DNA of 6,229 nucleotides from an uncultured Clostridia bacterium (GCA_946645735.1 CAMPCK010000060.1:1-6229), one strand, 5' to 3'; shown: positions 1 to 6,229, numbered from the stretch's first letter. Numbers and translations are program-made. Notes: generated from the letters alone by a model not told the origin.

Positions 1-888
1 GTCATCGGGGGAGTTTATCACGCAGTCACCGATTTGATCAAGGATGCCGTCTCTAAGATGGTTCCTCATTTCCATGATGCGGCCGGTTCTCTCATCGAGG
101 TTCTTCACCGCCATCTCACAGGCAAGGCCGAAACCTCCGATGTAGGGAACGTTTTCAGTGCCGGATCTCATGCCCCTCTCCTGGCCTCCTCCGAGAACAA
201 AGGGTTTCAGGTTAACGCCCTTCTTCACATAAAGGGCACCGATTCCCTTGGGGCCGTGGATTTTGTGAGCGGACACGGATATCATGTCCACATCTTTAAA
301 CTCCTTCCTGGTATCAAGGCTGATCTTACCGAGGGCCTGAACTGCATCCGTATGAAGAAGGATCTTGGTTCCGTGGGCCTTGTTGTATTCCCTCTTGATC
401 TCACCAATCTCCCTGATGGGCATTACAGTTCCCACCTCATTGTTTACGGCCATGACCGAAATGAGGAAGGTATCCTCGTTTATGGCTTCCTTAAGCTCGT
501 TAAGATCTATCCTGCAGTTTCTGTCAACACTGAGCCTTACGACTTCGAAGCCTCTTCTCTCGAGTTCCGCTGCAGGCTCCAGAATTGCCGGATGCTCCAC
601 AGCAGTGGTGATGATCCTCTTTCCTCCCTTTCTCGGGCTCTTCATGATTCCCATTAGAGCGGTATTGTCAGACTCCGTACCGCAGGAGGTTATGATGATC
701 TCATCCGGGGAGCAGCTGAAAGCAGAAGCTATGCGCTTCTTTCCTTCCTTGAGAGCCTTTTCGGCTTCAAGGCCGAGCCCGTGGAGGGACGAGGGATTTC
801 CGTAGCAGTTTCTCGAAATATCTGCAATAAGGTCTGTCACCTCATCATATTGTCTTGTAGTTGCTGAATTGTCTAAATAAACTAACAT
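1..888 (-). CDS. Cysteine desulfurase (NifS/IscS family), C-terminus cut by window edge
   Basis: PLP-dependent enzyme that takes sulfur from L-cysteine as an enzyme persulfide, giving alanine, for Fe-S cluster assembly or tRNA/thiamine thiolation; cytosolic. The frame is open from the ATG at 888 to the edge (296 codons of a usual ~380-390). Family marks read from the translation are the N-terminal YLDNSATT, GTESDN near residue 70, the cofactor-stacking His in VEHPAI (H99), NNEVGT (149-154), HTDAVQ with D180 and Q183, the Schiff-base lysine in SAHKIHG (K209), and RSGTENV (241-247). The mobile loop with the catalytic cysteine lies beyond the edge, so intactness cannot be judged. The start is set by an AGGT site 8 nt upstream, inside the end of the MATE gene, whose stop is 2 nt away; translation is probably coupled. 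IscS, NifS and the thiI-linked paralogues cannot be separated from this part alone. SufS is less likely, because the sequence follows the NifS/IscS (group I) motif pattern. Confidence 0.95.
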   Translation of the reverse strand, partial: MLVYLDNSATTRQYDEVTDLIADISRNCYGNPSSLHGLGLEAEKALKEGKKRIASAFSCSPDEIIITSCGTESDNTALMGIMKSPRKGGKRIITTAVEHPAILEPAAELERRGFEVVRLSVDRNCRIDLNELKEAINEDTFLISVMAVNNEVGTVMPIREIGEIKREYNKAHGTKILLHTDAVQALGKISLDTRKEFKDVDMISVSAHKIHGPKGIGALYVKKGVNLKPFVLGGGQERGMRSGTENVPYIGGFGLACEMAVKNLDERTGRIMEMRNHLRDGILDQIGDCVINSPDD

Positions 889-890
889 TT

Positions 891-2258
891 TTATCTACCT
901 GTAACGACGTTGATCCATTTTTTGGAATAAAATCTGAAATAGCAGACTATGGTCTTGATCACTTCTCCCATGGCTACCAGGGCGATTACTGCCCAGATCT
1001 CCCAGTGGAGGAAATGAACTCCCAGATACGCAAGGGGCACCTGTACGAGCCAGTTGAGCCCTGAATCCACTACTGCGCACCAGGTGGTGTCTCCGCCGGG
1101 TCTGAAGATGCCGCAGATAAAGAAATATGCCAGCATCTTGGGCGCTATGGATATGGCATATACGAGAAGGGTTATCATTATGAGGCGGTTCGTGCTCTCC
1201 TCGAAGTCATAGATATTGACTATGAATCCCCTTGAAACTACCAGAAGCAAAGTGGATACGGCAATGAATATCCAGATGATCTTTATGCTCTTTCTCGCAA
1301 GGGTGTAAGCACTCTCCCTGTATCCTCTTCCAAGCTCCTGTCCGATGATTACTCCTGCACCGTTTCCGATACCGGCGAAGATGGCCTGGAAGGCATCCGT
1401 CACCGTCATGGCTATCTGTACTACGGCAAGGGCTGCCGGTCCCAGATCTCCGTAAATGGCAAAGATGGTGGTGAAGCTCAGAACCCAGAGAAGCTCATTC
1501 ATTATTACGGGAAGAGCCGTTCTCATGACCCTCTTGTAGAGCTCAGCGGGATACATCATTTCCCTGAGCTTGGCTTTGAGCGGGTGGTCCTTGGAGAAAA
1601 TGTACACGTAGCTGAAGGTAATGATGGCTTCAAGGAACCTGGATATGGTCGTGGCAAGAGCAGCTCCCGTAACTCCCATGGCGGGAGCCCCCAGTTTACC
1701 GAAAATGAATACCCAGTTAAGGAAAATATTCAGTCCCACGGCAATGGCATTTGCGATGGTGGGCCACTTGAGCATGGCTACCGCTCTTGAGTTATATGAG
1801 ATGACAAAGGTAAGGGCTGTCACCATATAGGTGAATACCACTATTCTGAGATATTCCGCACCAAGGGCTATTACCGTCTCATCATCAGAGAAGATGGCCA
1901 CCAGCTGAGGTGCAAAGAAATATCCTATGATGGTTACGGGGATGCCGAAACCTATGCACATGGAATATGCGATTCCCAAAAGGTTTCTCAAAGCCTTCAG
2001 GTCCCTTATTCCCCAGTACTGCACGCTGAAAACGGCAACTCCGGAAAGGAAACCGAAGACGCAGTCGATATAGACGATAAATACCTGGTTGGCAGCGCCT
2101 ACGGCAGCCAGTGCTTCCTCGGATATCTTGCCCACCATGATGGTATCACAGATACCCACAGCCACAAGAATCAGCTGCTGGATCATTATGGGCACGCCTA
2201 TGACGGCCATTTGTCTGTAAAAATCTCTGTTATCTATTAAAGTGGTGTTTTCCATCAT
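891..2258 (-). CDS. MATE family efflux transporter
   Basis: Inner-membrane antiporter of the multidrug and toxic compound extrusion family, using an Na+ or H+ gradient to expel organic cations, drugs or metabolites. It has 455 residues, the normal size for the 12-helix fold, and is hydrophobic along its whole length with two pseudo-symmetric halves (about 15-220 and 240-445). Typical motifs are DTIMVGKIS with AAVG (38-54), LNIFLNWVFIFG (176-187), GVTGAALAT (195-203), GQELGRG (306-312) and GIFRPGGDTTW (383-393). Two consecutive ATGs (2258 and 2255) are possible starts; only a weak AAGA lies 6 nt before the first. It follows rny by 106 nt with no convincing promoter, and is followed after 2 nt by the cysteine desulfurase gene. 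Substrate is not predictable from sequence. The MATE assignment is firm. Confidence 0.95.
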   Translation of the reverse strand: MMENTTLIDNRDFYRQMAVIGVPIMIQQLILVAVGICDTIMVGKISEEALAAVGAANQVFIVYIDCVFGFLSGVAVFSVQYWGIRDLKALRNLLGIAYSMCIGFGIPVTIIGYFFAPQLVAIFSDDETVIALGAEYLRIVVFTYMVTALTFVISYNSRAVAMLKWPTIANAIAVGLNIFLNWVFIFGKLGAPAMGVTGAALATTISRFLEAIITFSYVYIFSKDHPLKAKLREMMYPAELYKRVMRTALPVIMNELLWVLSFTTIFAIYGDLGPAALAVVQIAMTVTDAFQAIFAGIGNGAGVIIGQELGRGYRESAYTLARKSIKIIWIFIAVSTLLLVVSRGFIVNIYDFEESTNRLIMITLLVYAISIAPKMLAYFFICGIFRPGGDTTWCAVVDSGLNWLVQVPLAYLGVHFLHWEIWAVIALVAMGEVIKTIVCYFRFYSKKWINVVTGR

Positions 2259-2268
2259 AAATAATCTT

Positions 2269-2293
2269 AAAAGGATCCCCCGATGGATCCTTT
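2269..2293 (-). terminator. Terminator-like hairpin just ahead of the MATE start
   Basis: On the minus strand a perfect 9-bp inverted repeat, AAAGGATCC and GGATCCTTT, encloses a 6-nt loop (ATCGGG) and runs into TTTT. The stem is only moderately GC-rich and the T-run is short, so termination would be partial. It ends 11 nt before the MATE ATG, so if not a terminator it could hinder ribosome access to that start. The inverted repeat is directly visible; its function is inferred. Confidence 0.4.
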
Positions 2294-2318
2294 ATCCAAA
2301 ATATCCTTAAGCAAAGTA

Positions 2319-2343
2319 CAAGGGACAGTTGACCTGTCCCTTG
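2319..2343. repeat. 25-nt palindrome (GGGACAG...CTGTCCC) downstream of rny
   Basis: A perfect 10-bp stem (CAAGGGACAG with CTGTCCCTTG) has a 5-nt loop. It lies 22 nt beyond the rny stop on the transcribed strand. What follows (TACTTTGC) is not a proper U-tract, so it fits an RNA 3'-end stabilising hairpin or a dispersed REP-like palindrome better than a classical terminator. Only one copy is present in this window. Confidence 0.55.
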
Positions 2344-2355
2344 GCATATTCATTT

Positions 2356-2375
2356 AAAAACGCTTTATTTAGCGT
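2356..2375 (-). terminator. Short hairpin plus T5 overlapping the rny stop codon
   Basis: On the minus strand ACGCT and AGCGT form a 5-bp stem around the six nucleotides AAATAA, which include the rny TAA stop, and TTTTT follows at once. The stem is short for a Rho-independent terminator and ribosomes at the stop codon would mask it, so it is a weak candidate. Confidence 0.25.
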
Positions 2376-3924
2376 AGTCAATGGCTCTTGTCTCTCTGAC
2401 AACATTGACCTTGATCTGTCCGGGATATTCAAGCTCGGACTCGATCTTCTTGGAGATCTCTCTTGCAAGATATGCGATCTCGTCATCCTTGACCTCTTCA
2501 GGCTTGGCGATGATTCTGATCTCACGGCCTGCCTGGATGGCGAAGGACTTCTCAACACCGGGTGTGGTGTTGGCGATCTCTTCCAGTTTCTCCAGTCTCT
2601 TGACATAAGCATCAAGAGTTTCACGTCTTGCTCCCGGACGGGCTGCTGAAAGAGCATCTGCAGCAGCGATAAGGACTGCTTCCATGCTCTTGGCTTCGTA
2701 GTCACCGTGGTGAGCTGCCATGCCGTCGATAACGGCCTGGGATTCTTTGTATTTCTTTAAGATATCGATACCGATATCTACGTGGGTTCCTTCGTACTCG
2801 TGGTCAAGAGCCTTGCCTATATCGTGAAGAAGACCTGCCCTCTTGGCAAGTTTCACATCGAGACCAAGCTCTCCGGCCATAAGGCCTGCCAGATGGGATA
2901 CCTCGCAGGAGTGTCTCAGCACATTCTGTCCGTAGGATGTTCTGTACTTGAGTCTTCCGAGGATCTTGATGAGTTCAGGATGAAGGTTGTGGATTCCGCA
3001 TTCAAAGGCTGCAGCCTCTCCTTCTTCCTTGATGATCTGCTTGACTTCCTTCTCGGCCTTCTGTACCATCTCCTCGATTCTTGCGGGATGGATACGTCCG
3101 TCAACGATGAGTTTCTCAAGGGCTACCCTTGCGATCTCACGTCTAACGGGATCAAAGCCTGAAAGTATAACTGCCTCAGGCGTATCGTCGATGATAAGGT
3201 CAACGCCTGTCATGGTTTCGATAGCCCTGATGTTTCTTCCCTCACGGCCGATGATCCTTCCTTTCATCTCGTCGTTGGGAAGAGAAACAACGGAAACTGT
3301 GGACTCAGCCACCTGATCCGCCGCACATCTCTGAATGGCGTTTGTGATGATGTATTTAGCCTTCTTGTCAGCTTCCTCCTTGGCCTTGGATTCGATATCC
3401 TTGATCATGATGGAAGCGTCGTGTCTCACGTCCTTCTCAATGTTCTGAAGAAGTATCTGTCTTGCTTCTTCAACAGTATATCCGGAAATTCTCTGAAGTT
3501 CAGCAGTCTGCTGCTCAATGACGTTGTCCAGGTTTTTGTGTTTATCCTGAAGGCTCTGCTCCTTATGAGCGAGATTCTCTTCTTTTCTTTCGATATTCTC
3601 GATTTTCTTGTCGAGGGACTCTTCCTTCTGGATAAGTCTTCTCTCTGTTCTCTTGGCTTCTTCTCTTCTCTCTCTTGCGTCTCTTTCGGCTTCGGATCTG
3701 ATTCTCCTGGCCTCTTCTTTTGCGTCTTTCTGTGCCTCTTTCTTTATGGCCTCGGACTTGTTCTCAGCATCAAGCACAAGATTCCTTGCCTTCTGCTCAG
3801 CAGAGCCGATGGCCTTTTCGCCTACGTTTTTTCTATAGATATATCCGATCAAAACACCGATGATCAATGCCACCAGTATCAGAACAATTCCTAAGAATAC
3901 AGGCATCATTCCATGCATACCCAT
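2365..3924 (-). CDS. rny: Ribonuclease Y (membrane-anchored endoribonuclease)
   Basis: Endonuclease that starts decay of much of the mRNA in Firmicutes, cutting single-stranded AU-rich sites and working at the membrane with other decay factors. From the chosen start it is 519 aa, matching the family's ~520. The order is: one N-terminal transmembrane segment (about 7-28), a long highly charged Lys/Glu/Arg coiled coil (about 35-185), a KH domain with the GxxG loop in [12 protein letters not shown] (222-233), and an HD domain with HDIGK at 367-371 (metal-binding His-Asp) and conserved AHHGD and AADALS further on; then a C-terminal domain. The start at 3924 is preferred. A GTG at 3936 would extend the frame by 4 codons but is part of the ribosome binding site itself, and the ATG at 3918 is too far from it. 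It has its own promoter and is not next to recA/recX or ymdB, its neighbours in some other Firmicutes. Identification is secure. Confidence 0.97.
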   Translation of the reverse strand: MGMHGMMPVFLGIVLILVALIIGVLIGYIYRKNVGEKAIGSAEQKARNLVLDAENKSEAIKKEAQKDAKEEARRIRSEAERDARERREEAKRTERRLIQKEESLDKKIENIERKEENLAHKEQSLQDKHKNLDNVIEQQTAELQRISGYTVEEARQILLQNIEKDVRHDASIMIKDIESKAKEEADKKAKYIITNAIQRCAADQVAESTVSVVSLPNDEMKGRIIGREGRNIRAIETMTGVDLIIDDTPEAVILSGFDPVRREIARVALEKLIVDGRIHPARIEEMVQKAEKEVKQIIKEEGEAAAFECGIHNLHPELIKILGRLKYRTSYGQNVLRHSCEVSHLAGLMAGELGLDVKLAKRAGLLHDIGKALDHEYEGTHVDIGIDILKKYKESQAVIDGMAAHHGDYEAKSMEAVLIAAADALSAARPGARRETLDAYVKRLEKLEEIANTTPGVEKSFAIQAGREIRIIAKPEEVKDDEIAYLAREISKKIESELEYPGQIKVNVVRETRAIDYAK

Positions 3925-3933
3925 AACGCTATG

Positions 3934-3942
3934 CACCTCCTT
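3934..3942 (-). promoter_or_regulatory. Ribosome binding site of rny
   Basis: AAGGAGGTG is a near-complete complement of the 16S rRNA 3' end. It lies 9 nt before the ATG at 3924 (11 nt counted from the GGAGG core). It decides the start, since the in-frame GTG at 3936-3934 is part of the site. Confidence 0.85.
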
Positions 3943-4007
3943 ATTAAATTTTTTATATATTTATATCTCAATCCGGAAGATAAATTTCGATATATTCATA
4001 CATAGTT

Positions 4008-4037
4008 ATTATATAATGCATGCTAAACAAATGTCAA
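4008..4037 (-). promoter_or_regulatory. Sigma-A-type promoter of rny
   Basis: Minus-strand TTGACA (4032-4037) and TATAAT (4008-4013) are both exact consensus hexamers separated by 18 nt. Transcription should begin near 4000-4002, giving a leader of about 77 nt that is very AT-rich. The leader contains an imperfect small hairpin (3959-3985, ATTTATCT pairing with AGATATAAAT) before the ribosome binding site. The promoter lies just after the terminator of the upstream MinD-like gene, so rny starts an independent transcription unit. Confidence 0.8.
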
Positions 4038-4070
4038 GAAATTATATGGTAAACCAGCGGGTCAAATTAC

Positions 4071-4107
4071 AACAAAAAAGCCCTCCGCAGCGCATGCTGC
4101 AGAAGGC
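4071..4107 (-). terminator. Strong Rho-independent terminator of the MinD-like gene
   Basis: On the minus strand GCCTTCTGCAGC pairs over 12 bp (two G-U pairs) with GCTGCGGAGGGC around the loop ATGC, and TTTTTTGTT follows directly. It lies 22 nt after the stop codon. This is a textbook intrinsic terminator and separates the upstream genes from rny. Confidence 0.92.
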
Positions 4108-4129
4108 ATTTGGTACCATATTGCTCTAC

Positions 4130-4852
4130 TTACAGATTCTCGATTCTACCGGCAATTTTGTAGAAGTTGTTGTATATGTATGTATCGGGCTGGAAAACAG
4201 CGGGCATTCCCAGATTTGTGGAAATGTGGATGTCCCTGTCCTCCTTGATGATTCCGATGAGCCGCTTTCTCACAGCCTCCGGAAGATCATCCAGGGAAAG
4301 CTCATAGCCTTCTCTCACCAGGTCCACATTTACCTTGTTCAGGATGTAGTGGATCTTGTTGATCTTCTGCTCTACCAGGCTTGTGGTAACAGCTTCCGCA
4401 TCTCTTACGGATGAGTACTCGGGTGTCACGATTACAAGGACCTGATCGGCTCCGCCTGTTGCGATGGCCAGTCCGTCGTCCAGGCCTGCCGGGCAGTCCA
4501 CCAGAACATAGTCGAACTTCGTTCCGAGTTTTTTGCAAAGGACCTGCATGTGAAGGGGCGTGAACTCTCCTTCATCGGGCTTGGGAGAAGCCGCCATGAA
4601 ATACAGTCCGGGGAAAGACTTATGCTTAATAAGGGCCTGCTTGATCCTGCAGACACCGTTAAGCACGTCGGCCACGTCGTAGACCACGTTGTTTTCCAAA
4701 CCAAGATAGAGGTCAAGATTCCTTAACCCCGTATCCATGTCCACGACACATACTCTATGACCTCGTTTGGCAAGCATGGCACCCATGTTTGCAACGAACA
4801 TTGTCTTTCCAGTTCCGCCTTTACCGGAACAAACTACGACTGTTTTTCCCAT
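4130..4852 (-). CDS. MinD-like P-loop ATPase without C-terminal membrane-targeting helix
   Basis: Deviant Walker A ATPase of the MinD/ParA (SIMIBI) superfamily; MinD itself positions the division site by ATP-dependent dimerisation on the membrane. Visible motifs are Walker A SGKGGTGKT (9-17) with signature K11 and K16, the switch VDMDTGLRNLDL (37-48), the MinD-typical GLENNVVYD (51-59), Walker B with PAG (VLVDCPAG, 116-123), and TPEYSSVRDAE (143-153). The TGLRNLDL and VYD segments favour MinD over plasmid ParA or FlhG. The protein stops at residue 240, straight after the last core helix, against about 265-270 for MinD, so the usual terminal amphipathic membrane helix is missing; other frames past the stop do not supply it. 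No minC or minE is in the window. The start is fixed because the P-loop begins at residue 9. It has its own promoter and terminator, and no Shine-Dalgarno is visible. Its partners and exact role are unknown. Confidence 0.85.
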   Translation of the reverse strand: MGKTVVVCSGKGGTGKTMFVANMGAMLAKRGHRVCVVDMDTGLRNLDLYLGLENNVVYDVADVLNGVCRIKQALIKHKSFPGLYFMAASPKPDEGEFTPLHMQVLCKKLGTKFDYVLVDCPAGLDDGLAIATGGADQVLVIVTPEYSSVRDAEAVTTSLVEQKINKIHYILNKVNVDLVREGYELSLDDLPEAVRKRLIGIIKEDRDIHISTNLGMPAVFQPDTYIYNNFYKIAGRIENL

Positions 4853-4861
4853 AACAGATAT

Positions 4862-4890
4862 ATTTTAAAGCAAAACAACTAAAATTTCAA
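4862..4890 (-). promoter_or_regulatory. Sigma-A-type promoter of the MinD-like gene, almost on the start codon
   Basis: Minus-strand TTGAAA (4885-4890) and TAAAAT (4862-4867) are spaced by exactly 17 nt. Only 9 nt separate the -10 hexamer from the ATG at 4852, so a start site 6-10 nt downstream of the -10 falls at or within about 3 nt of the AUG. The mRNA would be leaderless or nearly so. Confidence 0.65.
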
Positions 4891-4948
4891 GACTCTACAT
4901 GTTGTATAGCCGCTGCGCCCCCTGCCCAAGCCTGAAGACTGAAGATTC

Positions 4949-5626
4949 TCAGTCGATGAAACCTCTCTCCTTAAGGCTGGAATACATGCCGTCTCCGATA
5001 ATTACGTGGTCCAGCACCTTTATTCCCAGAATGTCCCCGCATTCCATAAGCCGCCTTGTCATGCGGAGGTCTTCATCCGACGGAGTCGGATCTCCCGAGG
5101 GATGGTTATGGGCGAAACATACCGCCGCCGCTCCCTTTCTTATGGCAGGCGCGAAGCTTTCCCTGGGATGCACCGGTGCTCCGGACAGTTCCCCCACGGA
5201 TACGGTTTCCATGCCTATGACCTCCAGTTTCACGTTCAGCATGAGGATCTTGAAATACTCTTTTTTTGCGTACCTCATGTCTTCCATGAAAATGTCAGCC
5301 ACGGTCTCAGGGGATTTCACGCAGATGCGCTTCTTTCCCGACTCCTTGGATACCCTTCTTCCCAGTTCCAGGGCGCAGGCTATGGCTGCGGCCTTCTTTG
5401 GTCCTATTCCGGGTATTGCCGTAAGTTCATCGCAGTCCATGGAGACCAGCTCTCTCAGGCCTCCCGACCTGGCAATCACTTCTTCTGCCAGTCCTATGGC
5501 CGATTTGTCCCGGCCGCCTGAACCCAGGAGAACTGCTATGATCTCAGAGTCAGACAGGGATGCCAGACCTCTGGAAAACAGCTTCTCCACGGGTCTCTCA
5601 TCCCTGGGCAATTCTTTGATTTTCAT
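4949..5626 (-). CDS. radC: RadC family JAMM-domain protein
   Basis: Member of the RadC/UPF0758 family, historically linked to DNA repair; later work questions that role and the biochemical activity is unsettled. From the ATG at 5626 it is 225 aa, a normal length, opening with the family-typical MKIKELPRDERP. An N-terminal helix-hairpin-helix (PGIGPKKAAAI, 72-82) suggests DNA contact. The C-terminal MPN domain holds the complete JAMM metal motif HNHPSGDPTPSDED (H173, H175, S183, D186), with the upstream Glu in HPRE (E156). It lies 34 nt after the cmk stop with no promoter between, so it is probably co-transcribed with cmk. The open frame reaches back to 5701 inside cmk, but the extension MWISSFLILRR has no family support and overlaps cmk. 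A TTG at 5638 is another conceivable start. Family assignment is firm. Confidence 0.95.
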   Translation of the reverse strand: MKIKELPRDERPVEKLFSRGLASLSDSEIIAVLLGSGGRDKSAIGLAEEVIARSGGLRELVSMDCDELTAIPGIGPKKAAAIACALELGRRVSKESGKKRICVKSPETVADIFMEDMRYAKKEYFKILMLNVKLEVIGMETVSVGELSGAPVHPRESFAPAIRKGAAAVCFAHNHPSGDPTPSDEDLRMTRRLMECGDILGIKVLDHVIIGDGMYSSLKERGFID

Positions 5627-5647
5627 CTCTTCATCCAAAATTCCTTT
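5623..5647 (-). promoter_or_regulatory. radC ribosome binding site with an overlapping three-codon mini-ORF
   Basis: AAAGGA (5642-5647) is the only good Shine-Dalgarno before radC, but it is 15 nt from the radC ATG, which is long. At the ideal 7 nt it instead faces an ATG at 5634 that opens ATG-AAG-AGA-TGA in another frame. The TGA of that mini-ORF overlaps the radC ATG as ATGA, so stop-and-restart coupling is possible. The arrangement is visible; its use is inferred. Confidence 0.35.
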
Positions 5648-5660
5648 CTTAAGATTTCCC

Positions 5661-6229
5661 CTATTTATCCTTCTTAATATCAGAAATGATGAAATCCACA
5701 ACCTGGTCTATGGTCATGTGTGTGCTGTCGATGAGAACAGCGTCCTCAGCCTGCCTGAGAGGATCAACCTCCCTGTGCATATCGTTCCAGTCTCTCTGGT
5801 TCACGTCCTGAAGCACCTTCTCATAGGTATCCCCGGAACCCTTCTCTTTAAGTTCCTTATACCTTCTCATGGCGCGCTCCTCAGCCGTAGCCGTGAGATA
5901 ATACTTGTGTTCCGCGTCCTTGAGTACAACGGTTCCGATATCGCGGCCGTCCATAATTACGGACTTGCGCTTTCCCATGGCCTGCTGAAGTTCTACCAGC
6001 TTTCTCCTGACTGATGCGAAGGCTGAACAGTCGGAAGCAGCCTTTGATACTTCCTGTGTCCTTATGAGTCCGCTGACGTCCTCTCCGTCCAGGTAAACCT
6101 TACCCTCGCTGAAGTCCACGTCCGTGTCCTTAAGCATCTCAAAGAGAGTTTCATCCTCCGCCATAGGTATATTGTTTCTGAGCATCTTAAGTCCTACAGC
6201 CCTGTACATAGCCCCTGTATCTATGTAGT
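5661..6229 (-). CDS. cmk: Cytidylate kinase, N-terminus cut by window edge
   Basis: (d)CMP kinase: phosphorylates CMP and dCMP with ATP to the diphosphates, feeding CTP and dCTP pools; cytosolic. 188 C-terminal residues are visible; the first ~30, with the ATP-binding P-loop, lie beyond the edge. The first full codon at 6227 reads into YIDTGAMYRAV, the conserved nucleotide-monophosphate site. Next come the variable CMP-binding insert, the family signature MDGRDIGTVV (92-101 of the visible part), LTATAEERAMRRY (111-123; the LID side with ATP-contacting arginines), RDWNDMHR (145-152), and AEDAVLIDST (160-169). The stop is TAA at 5663. radC follows after 34 nt. Nothing suggests damage; the ATG at 6209 is internal, not the true start. 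Confidence 0.96.
   Translation of the reverse strand, partial: YIDTGAMYRAVGLKMLRNNIPMAEDETLFEMLKDTDVDFSEGKVYLDGEDVSGLIRTQEVSKAASDCSAFASVRRKLVELQQAMGKRKSVIMDGRDIGTVVLKDAEHKYYLTATAEERAMRRYKELKEKGSGDTYEKVLQDVNQRDWNDMHREVDPLRQAEDAVLIDSTHMTIDQVVDFIISDIKKDK

Noticed and set aside
34..805. Two overlapping plus-strand open frames (34-657, 365-805)
   Set aside because: They lie opposite the cysteine desulfurase, whose every family motif reads cleanly on the minus strand; their products look like no family.
2307..2705. Minus-strand open frame of 132 codons overlapping the end of rny
   Set aside because: Shadow frame of rny: low-complexity Arg/Ser-rich product, and it would need to share the conserved C-terminal coding sequence of rny.
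3634..3880. Repetitive Glu/Lys/Arg-rich coding segment in rny that could suggest a tandem DNA repeat
   Set aside because: It encodes the normal RNase Y coiled coil; there is no regular DNA repeat unit.
4895..4909. Imperfect palindrome CTATACAACATGTAG just upstream of the MinD-like gene promoter as an operator
   Set aside because: Symmetry needs a bulge and covers few bases; such matches are expected by chance and no regulator is nearby.
4937..4954. Inverted repeat GACTGA/TCAGTC over the radC stop as a terminator
   Set aside because: Only 6 bp, no T-run after it; insufficient to call a terminator, so readthrough from radC toward the MinD-like gene remains possible.
5627..5701. 25-residue N-terminal extension of radC
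   Set aside because: It overlaps the cmk end, has no family support, and the standard MKIKELP start is available at 5626.
4899..6014. Long plus-strand open frame of 371 codons
   Set aside because: It runs antisense through both radC and cmk, is rich in Ser/Pro/Met as expected of an antisense frame, and shows no recognisable domain or ribosome site.
1..6229. Hidden accessory system (CRISPR, toxin-antitoxin, defence island, prophage, insertion sequence)
   Set aside because: All coding space is taken by six common conserved families; there are no direct-repeat arrays, transposase, integrase or tRNA-linked attachment sites.

Overview
The window is a stretch of ordinary chromosome. All six protein genes lie on the minus strand and cover about 94% of the bases. 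Protein style, gene content and signals (a full-length AAGGAGGTG ribosome binding site, sigma-A-type promoters, a U-tract terminator) point to a low-to-moderate G+C Firmicute. Clostridia, and probably Lachnospiraceae, fits best. That placement is an inference from protein character; there is no rRNA or other decisive marker here.

Read in the direction of transcription (high to low coordinates), the window holds: (1) cmk, cytidylate kinase, lacking its first ~30 codons at the right edge; (2) radC, a JAMM/MPN-fold DNA-repair-associated protein, 34 nt after cmk and probably in its operon; (3) a MinD-like P-loop ATPase of 240 aa with its own promoter and a strong Rho-independent terminator; (4) rny, the membrane-anchored endoribonuclease RNase Y, also behind a clear promoter; (5) a MATE-family multidrug/sodium antiporter; (6) a PLP-dependent cysteine desulfurase, cut by the left edge before its active-site cysteine loop. 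The last two are spaced by only 2 nt and look translationally coupled.

Functionally this is a mixture: nucleotide metabolism (cmk), a RadC protein of unclear role, a cell-pole/division-type ATPase, global mRNA decay (rny), efflux, and sulfur mobilisation for Fe-S clusters or tRNA thiolation. The radC-minD adjacency recalls the radC-mreBCD-minCD cluster of Bacillus, with the mre genes and minC absent. I see no mobile element, CRISPR array, RNA gene, toxin-antitoxin or defence cassette, and no sign of an undescribed multi-gene system.

The points worth a second look are small. The MinD-like protein ends where the membrane-targeting helix of MinD would begin. Its promoter sits so close to its AUG that the mRNA should be leaderless, and no Shine-Dalgarno is visible. 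The rny-MATE gap of 106 nt holds two or three hairpins, one of them 11 nt from the MATE AUG. At the radC start, the best ribosome binding site points at a three-codon mini-ORF whose stop overlaps the radC ATG.
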